51,973 nt of DNA, from IMG/VR virus record IMGVR_UViG_3300024256_000012, positions 1-51,973 of that record; one strand, 5' to 3'. Position numbers and translations under genes: made by a program. Shown one piece after another: positions 24,901 to 32,028 of this stretch (position 1 is the first letter of the stretch; the number at the start of each line of letters is the position of its first letter). Source of the DNA: a virus. The notes beneath the pieces were generated by a model that ran no database searches, was not told where the DNA came from, and was given only the letters and a program-made list of their open reading frames with translations.

Positions 24901-25102
24901 AGCCGTAAATTATCTTGGTGCCGTTGTTTCGCTTCTTCGCTTCTCGCCAGAATGGAACATGAGCCCAGATATTGCCATGGTCAGTTATAGCTAGCGACTT
25001 GTGCCCAATCTCCTCTAGCCTATCAAGGTATTGAGCTGGCAATCCATACCCATCTAGGAAACTGTACCCAGTATGAGTATGGAGGTGTATGAAATCTAAC
25101 AT
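21947..25102 (-). CDS. dnaE: DNA polymerase III alpha subunit (DnaE type)
   Basis: A 1051-residue replicative polymerase of bacterial family C. It begins with a PHP domain (HLHTHTGYS at residues 6-14; ITDHGN near 39-44), whose metal-binding residues look intact and could give proofreading or pyrophosphatase activity. The palm has the catalytic PDIDLDFPDE (about residues 394-403). KIDLLGLKQLTIL, VYQEQVL and FNKSHSVSYGLLSYW mark the fingers. A C-terminal region ends in an OB-like section. It is slightly shorter than cellular DnaE (about 1160). It overlaps the methyltransferase-like gene by seven bases, at the 3' end of the replication operon. Very secure. Confidence 0.96.
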   Translation of the reverse strand: MLDFIHLHTHTGYSFLDGYGLPAQYLDRLEEIGHKSLAITDHGNIWAHVPFWREAKKRNNGTKIIYGCEFYIVDDAMDRHDRHRYHITVMAKNETGQENLHKLITFSNFEGFYYKPRIDFKTLLAHNEGLIVLSGCMGAGVLINNLSKTQYRDKYLKSFKKAFKDDFYIEVSPIEKFAGEVTQILELADEYNIKPVSTSDSHFPSPHDHTAEDLIVCIGTKSNFDDPNRLKLMPELYLFDGAEAEERSALVYPDHSPFENTLEIDDKCSDKRVISGQKTFPLEKNALWKNKEEFFLYQITTGVKFRGLKKLKDWPVYEKRLAKEVKLINEKNYIDYFLVIQDLCVWAKKRMLLGPARGSVAGSIVAYVLRITEVDPIPHGLIFERFIDITRNDPPDIDLDFPDEKRHMVIEYLIDKYGEEYTSQLGTIGYFKPKVALWDTRRAYDLPFREAQELVNLIVERSSADARASFCLTDTFDQFERSKAIVKQYPLFKEAAKIEGQIKQHGIHAAGLVVSDQPIDKLGGLVRGTKGERIISMDKKDSEAVGLLKIDLLGLKQLTILENILLLIEKDYDWLYNLPLEDTKTFETFRTNKLWGIFQFEGDAVRMVNKQVQPDKFTNIAEISALARPGSLHCGGTTRYINYRAHEMGFDIPTKKKVQYIHPMLETLAGETYGIVVYQEQVLTIVKELGGMNWEDATALRKIMSKSLGVEYFRTYESKFIEGAGKNGVTKEIAQIIWENVCTFGSWAFNKSHSVSYGLLSYWTAYLKTHYPAEFYISTIRKENDDDIIKKLLREWVDRGGKFEPLDLEKSEQNFTLKEGIIYGGFQNVKGIGEKAADKIVATRPWSNSKDFRKALGKRGLESLHLLGKLPEGLIAKGDINQTDLFDGITGAIIDTFKEIGNPKGMDIITDLLPWADLYPIGEGFQDWYDKYEGKWTLIKDVTERTEEVIILAKITRLNLRDVFEAGITAQKDLTKIKRPDLHEFLIMQMEDDTGQILAGINRYKFGKFKKLIFEESGVGSVIVFQGRKVPGFNKIDISKLKVLKKGKVAE

Positions 25103-25647
25103 ATGGGGTTGTTCCTTTTTACCAGCTGAATTAAAACTGCGAGATTGCGCTCAGCGACTCCGATAATGATGCTGATGTTTACCTTTAAGCCCCCAGTGTC
25201 ATGCTTCTTGTAATAATCATTCTCAAGTAGATTCTTAAAAGTGGTTTCAGTAAATGTATGTTTGTGGTCTAAATCTTGGTGCGCCATATTCGATTTGTAG
25301 TATGGAACTGTTATGTTAATAACTCCATCAGATTTTAAAACTCTAGACATATCAGCGATAAGTGGAATCACATTTTGGATATGCTCTAGGAAATGGTGGC
25401 AATTGATAACGTCTACAGAGTTGGCCTTGAAAGGAATAGGATTTGATTCAGCATCCCATGATGGCCAATCTAACACCCTGTTATTTTCTAAGACCTTCAT
25501 CATGCCAGCTCCCAGATTTAAGATAACAGCGTCATCACCGACATCCCACTCAGGCTTATAATAAACAGAATTGATATCACGATCCATCCCGACTTTGAAA
25601 AACTCTCGAAGAGTTTTGGGGAAAGCCCCAAAATATTTCTTTGTCAT
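25096..25647 (-). CDS. SAM-dependent methyltransferase-like protein (183 aa)
   Basis: A 183-residue Rossmann-type protein of the Methyltransf_11 kind: VILNLGAG (about 41-48) as motif I, NSVDVINCHHFLEHIQN as the motif IV region, and SRVLKSDGVINITVPYYK as the post-motif strand. The order is right for a class I methyltransferase, though shortened at the C-terminus. It is coupled to thyX (four-base overlap) and dnaE, so the substrate could be a nucleotide, DNA or a small molecule. No target-recognition domain is seen, so a restriction-type DNA methylase is unlikely. Confidence 0.75.
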   Translation of the reverse strand: MTKKYFGAFPKTLREFFKVGMDRDINSVYYKPEWDVGDDAVILNLGAGMMKVLENNRVLDWPSWDAESNPIPFKANSVDVINCHHFLEHIQNVIPLIADMSRVLKSDGVINITVPYYKSNMAHQDLDHKHTFTETTFKNLLENDYYKKHDTGGLKVNISIIIGVAERNLAVLIQLVKRNNPIC

Positions 25648-26462
25648 TTCTTATCTCCATCGGTGCTAAAGTGTTCAGACTTAAAGACTCGATCACCAGC
25701 CCACTCGAACTCGCATTGCTCTTCTGTCTCCTCAAATCCTTGGAACATACACTTGTGAGTTTTCTCGCAACTGATCTTTATGTACGGCTCCATCCAAGGC
25801 CATAGAATTAAAACTTCACTTGCCATTCGCTGCATTACTTCGACCATCTCCCACTGGAACATCGGGCAAGCTCGATAAGCGAAAGTGTCCAAGAAAACTT
25901 TGATTGGATATTCAGCCACAATATAAGTCTCTATGCCAACAGGAACAGCAAACCTTGCGTCTTGGTATGGGATGCCCAGTTCGCACAGCTTCTCGTATGT
26001 TTTACGAGCTTGAAACACAAGGTTATTAAAAATCTGATGAGCATCCCTATCGTTCCAGATTGTTTTAGGTTCTCGAACATTAAACTTGGCACCCATAAAA
26101 GTGTAGCGAGAAGATTGCTGGTGGAAGGCTGCTTTGCGAGTCCTTACCATCTGGTGAGTAAAAGCCCGACTGACTCCGCTTATCTCGAAGGTGAACACGC
26201 CAGCTTCCAATCCTGTCTGGAGTCCTCCTTTGAATAACTCTTCGCCAACCTCTGGTGGAATGTCTTCATTAATATCTCCACCCACAGTAGCTCCAACCAT
26301 CTTTGATAAAGCTCTTTTGAATCTCTTCTCATCTGGGTAGTCGATAAGCTTGACTTGGATACCATCGGTGCCAGCGTGAACTTCTCCTTTGTTTAAAGGA
26401 CTGATCGCATTCATGCCGTGCTCGTGAGAATTGAACGCAGTTTTCTTATTCTTGTTAAGCAT
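25644..26462 (-). CDS. thyX: Flavin-dependent thymidylate synthase (ThyX), divergent motif
   Basis: A 272-residue enzyme expected to make dTMP from dUMP with methylenetetrahydrofolate, FAD and NADPH. GVSRAFTHQMVRTRKAA is followed by FHQQSSRY: the ThyX signature RHRxxSxxxxSxRY is present as RTR...QQSSRY (about residues 107-120), with Thr for the His and Ala for the first Ser but the key Ser and final RY kept. DARFAVPVGIETYIV and a conserved R-x-C-P block (FAYRACPMFQWEMVEVM) complete the fold. A Cys/Glu-rich C-terminal tail extends past the usual end. It sits among other nucleotide-metabolism genes. Family secure; altered chemistry possible. Confidence 0.88.
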   Translation of the reverse strand: MLNKNKKTAFNSHEHGMNAISPLNKGEVHAGTDGIQVKLIDYPDEKRFKRALSKMVGATVGGDINEDIPPEVGEELFKGGLQTGLEAGVFTFEISGVSRAFTHQMVRTRKAAFHQQSSRYTFMGAKFNVREPKTIWNDRDAHQIFNNLVFQARKTYEKLCELGIPYQDARFAVPVGIETYIVAEYPIKVFLDTFAYRACPMFQWEMVEVMQRMASEVLILWPWMEPYIKISCEKTHKCMFQGFEETEEQCEFEWAGDRVFKSEHFSTDGDKK

Positions 26463-26805
26463 CTTGGCTTTCCTTTTCCATCTTCTCGATATTGAGAATT
26501 GTTAGTATTGAATAGTTTGCTAGGTCGATCAAGTTTTGTTTTACGTTCTCCAAATCCCTTTCTCTGGACTTGGGAGTTTTGCCTAGCATGAAATGATTAA
26601 GCTGGCGCACGTGACCTGATTTGAATAATCCTTTAACACGCAACCACTTCCTTTTGATATCATAATAGCTTCCAACCAGATCATCTTCCAAAAAGGAATT
26701 ACCATACTGGACATTCTTAACTGTAAAGACTCGAAGCATCTGCTGAGTTATCTCTTCAAATCTATTTTGTATTTCAATTTGGCTCATTCTATTCTCCATT
26801 GTCAT
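26455..26805 (-). CDS. DUF1599 / nucleotide-modification-associated protein
   Basis: A 116-residue helical protein (or 110 if started at MSQIEIQNR, 26787, which has GGAG upstream). KNVQYGNSF, then DIKRKWLRVKGLF, and a closing DLANYSILTILN helix match DUF1599, named nucleotide modification associated domain 1 in published comparative work. It overlaps thyX by eight bases and the MazG-like fusion by four. The molecular activity is not established; association with thymidylate or modified-nucleotide metabolism is from family context. Confidence 0.75.
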   Translation of the reverse strand: MTMENRMSQIEIQNRFEEITQQMLRVFTVKNVQYGNSFLEDDLVGSYYDIKRKWLRVKGLFKSGHVRQLNHFMLGKTPKSRERDLENVKQNLIDLANYSILTILNIEKMEKESQDA

Positions 26806-27719
26806 CTTATTTCATCCAGAGTTTTAATTCTGATTACATTCTTGCCCATATCACCTTGGTTGTAATCAGTGTCGATCAGATAACACTTTTTGCCAGCTTT
26901 GCTAATGTCATTAGCATAGTGTAGCATATCTTCAACCATAAACTCGATATTGGGGAACTGGCTTATGGCATCTTGATTTTTCTTCTCGCTGAAGATGATA
27001 GCGTCACGGCCATCCTCCCACAGATCATTTTCCCTCAACCAAAATAAAGTATCTGAAAAAATTCGGCTGTATTCTTTTACTGGCCTTGAGGTCAAATACA
27101 CTATCGAATATCCTGCGCTGTGCATGCTTTTGATAAAACTCCACGCACCTGAGCATAGCTCCATTGTACGCTTCTTGCCAGTCTCTCGATACTCGTGTTT
27201 GAGTTTCCTGATTGCTTTCCTTCCTAAGACTTTTTCATATGCTCTGAAGATGTCGTCTGTAAATGTTATCGGCTCCACCTGAGTCTCTTCGTGAATAAAC
27301 TTCATAAAGGAGTAAGGATAGTCAGCCAGCACCCCATCCAGATCACAAGCAATAATCTTTTCCCTATCTCGAAGCTTGAGAAGTTTTTCCTGAACCCAGC
27401 GTTGTTCCACCACAGCACTTTTATCAGCAAAAGCTTCCATAAACTCATCTGGTGCCCAGCCCCAGACCTGCCCTATGACGAGCCAGTATTTGAATATGTC
27501 AATCCACTCTTCTCGAATATTAGAAATGGTGAGCTGCTCCTTACTAGGCCGATGCGCTTTGTAGTTGATTTCTCGAAGCAACTCACCCAATTCTGCCATC
27601 AATTGTAAAACATATTCCTTAGTATATTTCTGTTTGGAATCTGTGTCATAAATCTCATCTGATATATTTGTCTGGAAGTCGGCTTGCCTATCCCAGATTT
27701 GCTGTAGTCTATCGCTCAT
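26802..27719 (-). CDS. MazG-like/dUTPase domain fused to HAD 5'-nucleotidase
   Basis: A 305-residue bifunctional protein. Residues 1-110 resemble all-alpha NTP pyrophosphatases of the dimeric-dUTPase/MazG superfamily, with helix pairs carrying ELGELLRE (43-50) and REEWIDIFKY (69-78), the usual acidic metal ligands. Residues about 120-305 are a HAD hydrolase: CDLDGVLADY with nucleophile Asp126 and Asp128, a STR-like YLTSRP motif near 219, and a final VEDMLHYANDI block, as in 5'(3')-deoxyribonucleotidases. Together it could convert dUTP to dUMP and trim deoxynucleotide pools. Start and stop overlap with both neighbours by four bases. Domain calls are firm; exact substrates are inferred. Confidence 0.82.
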   Translation of the reverse strand: MSDRLQQIWDRQADFQTNISDEIYDTDSKQKYTKEYVLQLMAELGELLREINYKAHRPSKEQLTISNIREEWIDIFKYWLVIGQVWGWAPDEFMEAFADKSAVVEQRWVQEKLLKLRDREKIIACDLDGVLADYPYSFMKFIHEETQVEPITFTDDIFRAYEKVLGRKAIRKLKHEYRETGKKRTMELCSGAWSFIKSMHSAGYSIVYLTSRPVKEYSRIFSDTLFWLRENDLWEDGRDAIIFSEKKNQDAISQFPNIEFMVEDMLHYANDISKAGKKCYLIDTDYNQGDMGKNVIRIKTLDEIR

Positions 27720-28651
27720 AGTTTTAATCCTTTCAATCTGCTCATTTCTTGCCAGCTCTGATCGAGTTTGTAACCCTTCTCCCAGTTAGCATATCGACCT
27801 ACCATATACATGCCGCTGTCTCTTAATAACTGTTTGGTGTTATCTAGATCAAGAAGAGTTTTATCAACTGGAAAAACTTTTCCTGGTGTTAGTTTTATTC
27901 CTTGGCTACCAAAGGCAGCAGGATTCATATATTCTCTCGTCATTAGACTACCAGCCAAAGTTGTCCTGTAATGCCCGACTTCTTTGTCATAGTTATAGAT
28001 AATGATCATATTGTTTTTACCAAGAGGAGAATCCAGCAAGCTCTGTCTTATGTAGATCGGCTTTGACCTGAAAGCTTCATATGGCATATTCCTTATCACC
28101 TCAGGAACTATAATTGGCCCACCATAGTCGGCTCGTGTTATAAGTTTTAAGAAGCTGGGCAGAGGCAGTGTGTTAATAATAGTTTTGGCATATATAGTCC
28201 CTTTGTCTGTATCAACTCGCTTGGCGTTGCTGCCCATATTCTGAATATAGATTTTGGTCACTCTTCTATCATAGTCGAAATGCCCAGCTGAAGCTAGCAT
28301 ATGATCAATGTTAAGTTTATAGCCAAATGCCATCTTCTCGTCAATCGAAACTCCAGCGACTTGCTCCCCATAAACCTTCTCTGAATACTGCTCTGTAAAA
28401 TCTTCATCCTGCCGTGGGCCATCGATCATCCACGCCACACTGATAGTCTCGTCAGTCACCAAAGGGTGGAGATGTCGGTGGACATAGAAGGCAGCCGTTG
28501 AGCTATACATTTTGCGGGTGGTACTAAACGAATTTGCCTCCACGTGCCCTATCCTATCGGCTGGAATTTTCATCACGTGTTTTAAGTAGGAGTGAGCCAA
28601 TAATCCCGATGGCCCAGCCCCAATAATTAAGTAATCACAAGTCAATTGCAT
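27716..28651 (-). CDS. FAD-dependent oxidoreductase-like protein (311 aa)
   Basis: A 311-residue protein with a classic dinucleotide-binding start (DYLIIGAGPSGLLA, GxGxxG at 11-16), a mid segment with IINTLPLPSF, and a C-terminal DSGMYMVGRYANWEKGY block that resembles the second FAD contact of the UDP-galactopyranose mutase and amine-oxidase superfamily. It is shorter than most of these. It lies between primase-helicase and the MazG-like fusion and overlaps the latter. Redox modification of a nucleotide, sugar or DNA base is possible. There is no direct evidence for a substrate. Confidence 0.7.
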   Translation of the reverse strand: MQLTCDYLIIGAGPSGLLAHSYLKHVMKIPADRIGHVEANSFSTTRKMYSSTAAFYVHRHLHPLVTDETISVAWMIDGPRQDEDFTEQYSEKVYGEQVAGVSIDEKMAFGYKLNIDHMLASAGHFDYDRRVTKIYIQNMGSNAKRVDTDKGTIYAKTIINTLPLPSFLKLITRADYGGPIIVPEVIRNMPYEAFRSKPIYIRQSLLDSPLGKNNMIIIYNYDKEVGHYRTTLAGSLMTREYMNPAAFGSQGIKLTPGKVFPVDKTLLDLDNTKQLLRDSGMYMVGRYANWEKGYKLDQSWQEMSRLKGLKL

Positions 28652-28671
28652 TTCCTTTTTCCTTTTTCTTT

Positions 28672-31602
28672 TTAGTCAAACATTTCTTGTTCAGTTTCGG
28701 GGTCAACTTGGAAAGCCGAATCATCCACGACAATCTGGCCATTTTTTCTCATATTGAGATACGTTATGAATGCCTCAGTTTTAACATAGAAGGAAGTACC
28801 AACTGTCTTCAAGGCATTATTGTTTCTTAAAACTCGCAGCACATTCTTAACAGCAGACCTTTCCCAGCCTGTTATGTCCACGAGCGAAGATAGATTCAAA
28901 CGATCATCCTCAAGGAGAAGAGGCACGAAGTCATTCTTGATAACCGCATCCACCGCAGATCGGTCTTTCAGTTTTGTTTTACTTAGCTCAACCTCAGACC
29001 ACTCTCCATATCTCATAGAGCTTTTGTTGTAAATCTTTTCCAGCCAGTTATAGAAGAAGTCAACGTGGCCAGTTTTAACAAGGAGGGTTTTGCCGTGGGT
29101 GTTGGTGCTGAAAAACATACCAGCTACAGCAGAAGCACCTCTCATTAGTTTTAATCTTTGATCAGAAGGTTCAACAATTGGTATGCCGTGATAATACTTA
29201 TCACCCATCTGCCTAGCATATTGTAAAACTTTCTTAATTGCTCCAGCCGTAAATTTCACCTCATCAGTTTTACGAGACCAGACCCACATAACAAGATCGT
29301 GACATAAGGCCTGAGTATATTTGAGCACCCTTTCCTCTTTTACTTTCACCCTGTTATAGACTTCTTTGTTCACCTCTTCGCTATGGGCTGTCAGGACAAA
29401 ATCGAATCGCCTGATGTCCTCTAGATTGCCGATCAAATCCCTGACCGCAATACAGCCATAAGGATATTGCATCATGTTCCTACTCGTGTGGCCAATCTTG
29501 CGTGGGTTACCAATCCAAACCTTTCGAGTTTGCGCCATAGTTTTCTCAGTCCTAATCTTAGTCAACTCAGCTATCCCTGATGACCTTACTCCAGAGAACA
29601 AAGCTATGTCTTCAACGCTCATTCCTGATATCTCGTCAATGATTAAAGCTCTGCGGTTATTAAGTGGGATTTTGCCCCAGTTGATATGCCATCGCTTCGC
29701 TGTCTGGCTTAGTCCTCCGATGAGCCCAGCAATGCTAGAGCTTTCACCAGTTACAAATTCTGCAACCCCATAGTGTTTAATCATCGCTTTGGCTAGCTCA
29801 GTTTTGCCACAGCCAGAATCTCCAATGATTAAACTCTCCATCCAACCACGCTCAACCTTCCCTTGAAACTTAACATTCAACGGACTGTGGAGAGTTATAT
29901 CAAATGTCATAGCGATGTCCATCCGATCATAGATGCCACTTATATGTTCGATGTCCTCATGCCTTTCGAGATAAGCCTTCATCATTTCTTCAGCACTACC
30001 ATCGCACTGGAAAATTTCCAAACGCTTTTCCATCTCCTCATTCATATCGAATTGGTCGATTGAATCAACAGTTTCTATGGCATCGAAAAAGAGCTGGGTG
30101 CTCTGCTGTGTTTTCGGGTTAGGAAGGGCAAGCCCTCTTAAAACATAGACTTGGTTGGCCTGTACTCCTAGCCCAGCGTGATACGCTACATTCTGAACAT
30201 ATTCATAATTCGCATCGGTGGTGAAGTCTATCTCTGGGATGAGTCTTAACTCTTCTATGTTTATATATGTTTTTGTATCTATCCTAAATCTGTCGCACCT
30301 ATTCGGGATGCCCAGCTGCTTCTTGATATTCCTAAACAAAGCATCATCTCGAATGTCGATAAGATTTAACAAACTGCCTCTGTCAACCTCCTCCTTCAAA
30401 AATATATCTTTATTGTTATCAGTCACCTGATAGAAGGGACAAAATGGGCATAGGTTCTCGCCACCCTTGGCATCGCATTTACAATTAACTTTATTTGGAA
30501 TTTCATAGGGTGGATAATCCTTGCCTGATACTAGAGCTTTGACTTCAATATTCATCAACGCATTCTTCGCATGGCTGGCGTCAGCAAGAGTGACCTTTTT
30601 ATATTCCTTGTTTCTCTCCTTCTTCCCATACTCCATTGTATCATAATATTCTTTGGCTGCTGTTAAAACTTCTCTGAAGTCCTCTATTGTTTTACCATAT
30701 GTTATTATAAAGTCTGTGAAGTCATCTCCTCCTTTCGGCTCTTCAATAAACTTCCCCAGCTCTGCTATGAATACAATCTCAGCTATCCCTACCAATTGCT
30801 TGGCGACTCGAATTGCTCCAGCTTCTCCAGCCTTATCTACATCATACAATATATAGACTTTTTTGTCCTTGAAATATTTATGAGGCCAGCCCTTGTTAAA
30901 ACTTCCAGCCCCACTCGTAACAGTCACGGCCTTCAGCCCCATCTGGTCGGCCAACATCGCATCCATCTCTCCTTCGACAATCAATATTTTCTTCGACTCT
31001 AGATTGTGAAGAGGAAACAAGCGCATGCGCCCATATTGGTATTCTGAATCATCGGTGTAATTGATTAATTTGAACTTGGGATTCTTCATCAGGAAAGCAT
31101 ATTGGCGTACATTCCTGCACTTGCCTTCGCTGTCGAATATTGGTATGGTGATTCTGTTCCTAAAATATCCAAGCTTGTGCTTCTTGATAGTCGCTAGAGT
31201 GATGCCACGCATCTCCTCCAGCTTGGATATTATCATCTTGTTATCGAGCAAAGCCTTGTGCCAACTTTCCCATATAGAATTGTCAACTGTTCCCTCAAGA
31301 GAATAGTCATCAGCATTAAGCTTTATATCAAGATGTTTACAGAGCCATTGAATGCGTTCTCGTTTCGTTTCCAGCCCCAGCTTTTTCTCAAGGAATGTAT
31401 AGACGTTTCCAGACCCGCATCCCGCATAACAATTGTATTGCCCTGTTTGAGAATTAAAACCAAAACTGGGGTCAGTATCTTCGTGTAAAGGACAATGTCC
31501 AGAAAACTGTCCATCTCCCAACGGCTTAATCTTTTCTACAAAATCTTCATAGAATCTCAGGTAGTCAATCTTCAATTCTATCTGTTCAATAATACTAGGC
31601 AT
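28672..31602 (-). CDS. Primase fused to an MCM-like AAA+ replicative helicase
   Basis: A 976-residue replication protein. The N-terminus is DnaG-type primase: a CHC2-like zinc finger (CPLHEDTDPSF, CYAGCGSGN, about residues 38-65) and a Toprim domain (ILIVEGEMDA near 208 and YDVDKAG near 249). A Cys-rich knuckle (NCKCDAKGG, CPFC, about 375-395) resembles the MCM N-terminal zinc site. The AAA+ motor has Walker A GDSGCGKTEL (about 592-601), Walker B ALIIDEIS (about 651-658) and a sensor-1-like IGNPRK (about 697), in the order and spacing of MCM rather than DnaB. A winged-helix (SAVKNVLRVLRNN) ends the protein. It leads the replication operon, directly after the three-box element. Only a weak ribosome site is visible. 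Confidence 0.85.
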   Translation of the reverse strand: MPSIIEQIELKIDYLRFYEDFVEKIKPLGDGQFSGHCPLHEDTDPSFGFNSQTGQYNCYAGCGSGNVYTFLEKKLGLETKRERIQWLCKHLDIKLNADDYSLEGTVDNSIWESWHKALLDNKMIISKLEEMRGITLATIKKHKLGYFRNRITIPIFDSEGKCRNVRQYAFLMKNPKFKLINYTDDSEYQYGRMRLFPLHNLESKKILIVEGEMDAMLADQMGLKAVTVTSGAGSFNKGWPHKYFKDKKVYILYDVDKAGEAGAIRVAKQLVGIAEIVFIAELGKFIEEPKGGDDFTDFIITYGKTIEDFREVLTAAKEYYDTMEYGKKERNKEYKKVTLADASHAKNALMNIEVKALVSGKDYPPYEIPNKVNCKCDAKGGENLCPFCPFYQVTDNNKDIFLKEEVDRGSLLNLIDIRDDALFRNIKKQLGIPNRCDRFRIDTKTYINIEELRLIPEIDFTTDANYEYVQNVAYHAGLGVQANQVYVLRGLALPNPKTQQSTQLFFDAIETVDSIDQFDMNEEMEKRLEIFQCDGSAEEMMKAYLERHEDIEHISGIYDRMDIAMTFDITLHSPLNVKFQGKVERGWMESLIIGDSGCGKTELAKAMIKHYGVAEFVTGESSSIAGLIGGLSQTAKRWHINWGKIPLNNRRALIIDEISGMSVEDIALFSGVRSSGIAELTKIRTEKTMAQTRKVWIGNPRKIGHTSRNMMQYPYGCIAVRDLIGNLEDIRRFDFVLTAHSEEVNKEVYNRVKVKEERVLKYTQALCHDLVMWVWSRKTDEVKFTAGAIKKVLQYARQMGDKYYHGIPIVEPSDQRLKLMRGASAVAGMFFSTNTHGKTLLVKTGHVDFFYNWLEKIYNKSSMRYGEWSEVELSKTKLKDRSAVDAVIKNDFVPLLLEDDRLNLSSLVDITGWERSAVKNVLRVLRNNNALKTVGTSFYVKTEAFITYLNMRKNGQIVVDDSAFQVDPETEQEMFD

Positions 31603-31646
31603 ATAACAACTCTATTTCAATTTGAATAATAATTACAAATAAAACT

Positions 31647-31776
31647 CTTAAATAAAAAATTTCGCTATGCCACAACTGCACTTTCTCTCGTGAGCTCCAA
31701 ACTCGAAAACTACGAATGCACGAAGCTTTCTCTATACTACCCTGAGCGAAATTTTTTATTTCGCTGCATAAGTCTA
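31647..31776 (-). promoter_or_regulatory. Conserved three-box intergenic element, copy B
   Basis: Shares a 20-base block (31647-31666), AGCTCCAAACTC (31693-31704) and CTGCATAAGTCTA (31764-31776) with copy A. Here a perfect 17-base inverted repeat (31650-31666 with 31745-31761) encloses the middle box. The far arm can alternatively fold on itself (AGCGAAAT/ATTTCGCT, 31745-31765). Two mutually exclusive hairpins and a U-rich 3' arm suggest an RNA switch or attenuator in the leader; a replication origin or protein-binding site is the alternative. Confidence 0.7.
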
Positions 31777-31970
31777 TTAAAAACAAGGATTGGACAGTTT
31801 TAGAATCGATGATAAAACTCTTTTTTAAAATCTTACTTTTAAAAAGTTTTAAGATCGGCACGGGATTCCTACTAAATTTCATGTGTAGAAATTTTAGCAG
31901 ATTTTTATTTTTAAGTTTATCACTAATTTCCAGCATCAGCCTGATCACCCTATATTAACTATAATTTAAT

Positions 31971-32006
31971 AACAAAAGGAAGGGCAAACGATGTGCTCAC
32001 CCTTCC
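31971..32006 (-). terminator. Intrinsic terminator before the replication operon
   Basis: On the minus strand GGAAGGG and CCCTTCC pair, with further pairs inside, followed by TTTTGTTATT. It lies 23 bases past the stop of the ssDNA-binding-like gene (32029). Confidence 0.85.
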
Positions 32007-32028
32007 CTAGTCCTCCAGTTAATATAGA

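Larger units (their letters stand above)
31603..32028. other. Intergenic leader region of the replication operon
   Basis: 426 bases without a convincing gene. On the minus strand it contains the terminator after the ssDNA-binding-like gene (31971-32006), an AT-rich stretch where a promoter is likely but not resolvable by eye, and the three-box element copy B (31647-31776), ending 45 bases before the primase-helicase start. A 117-codon frame through it (31595-31948) is rejected because it crosses the conserved non-coding element. Confidence 0.6.

Noticed and set aside
31595-31948. 117-codon minus-strand frame upstream of the primase-helicase
   Set aside because: It runs through the conserved three-box non-coding element and overlaps the primase start; copy A at 11.4 kb has no matching frame, and the composition is that of AT-rich intergenic DNA.
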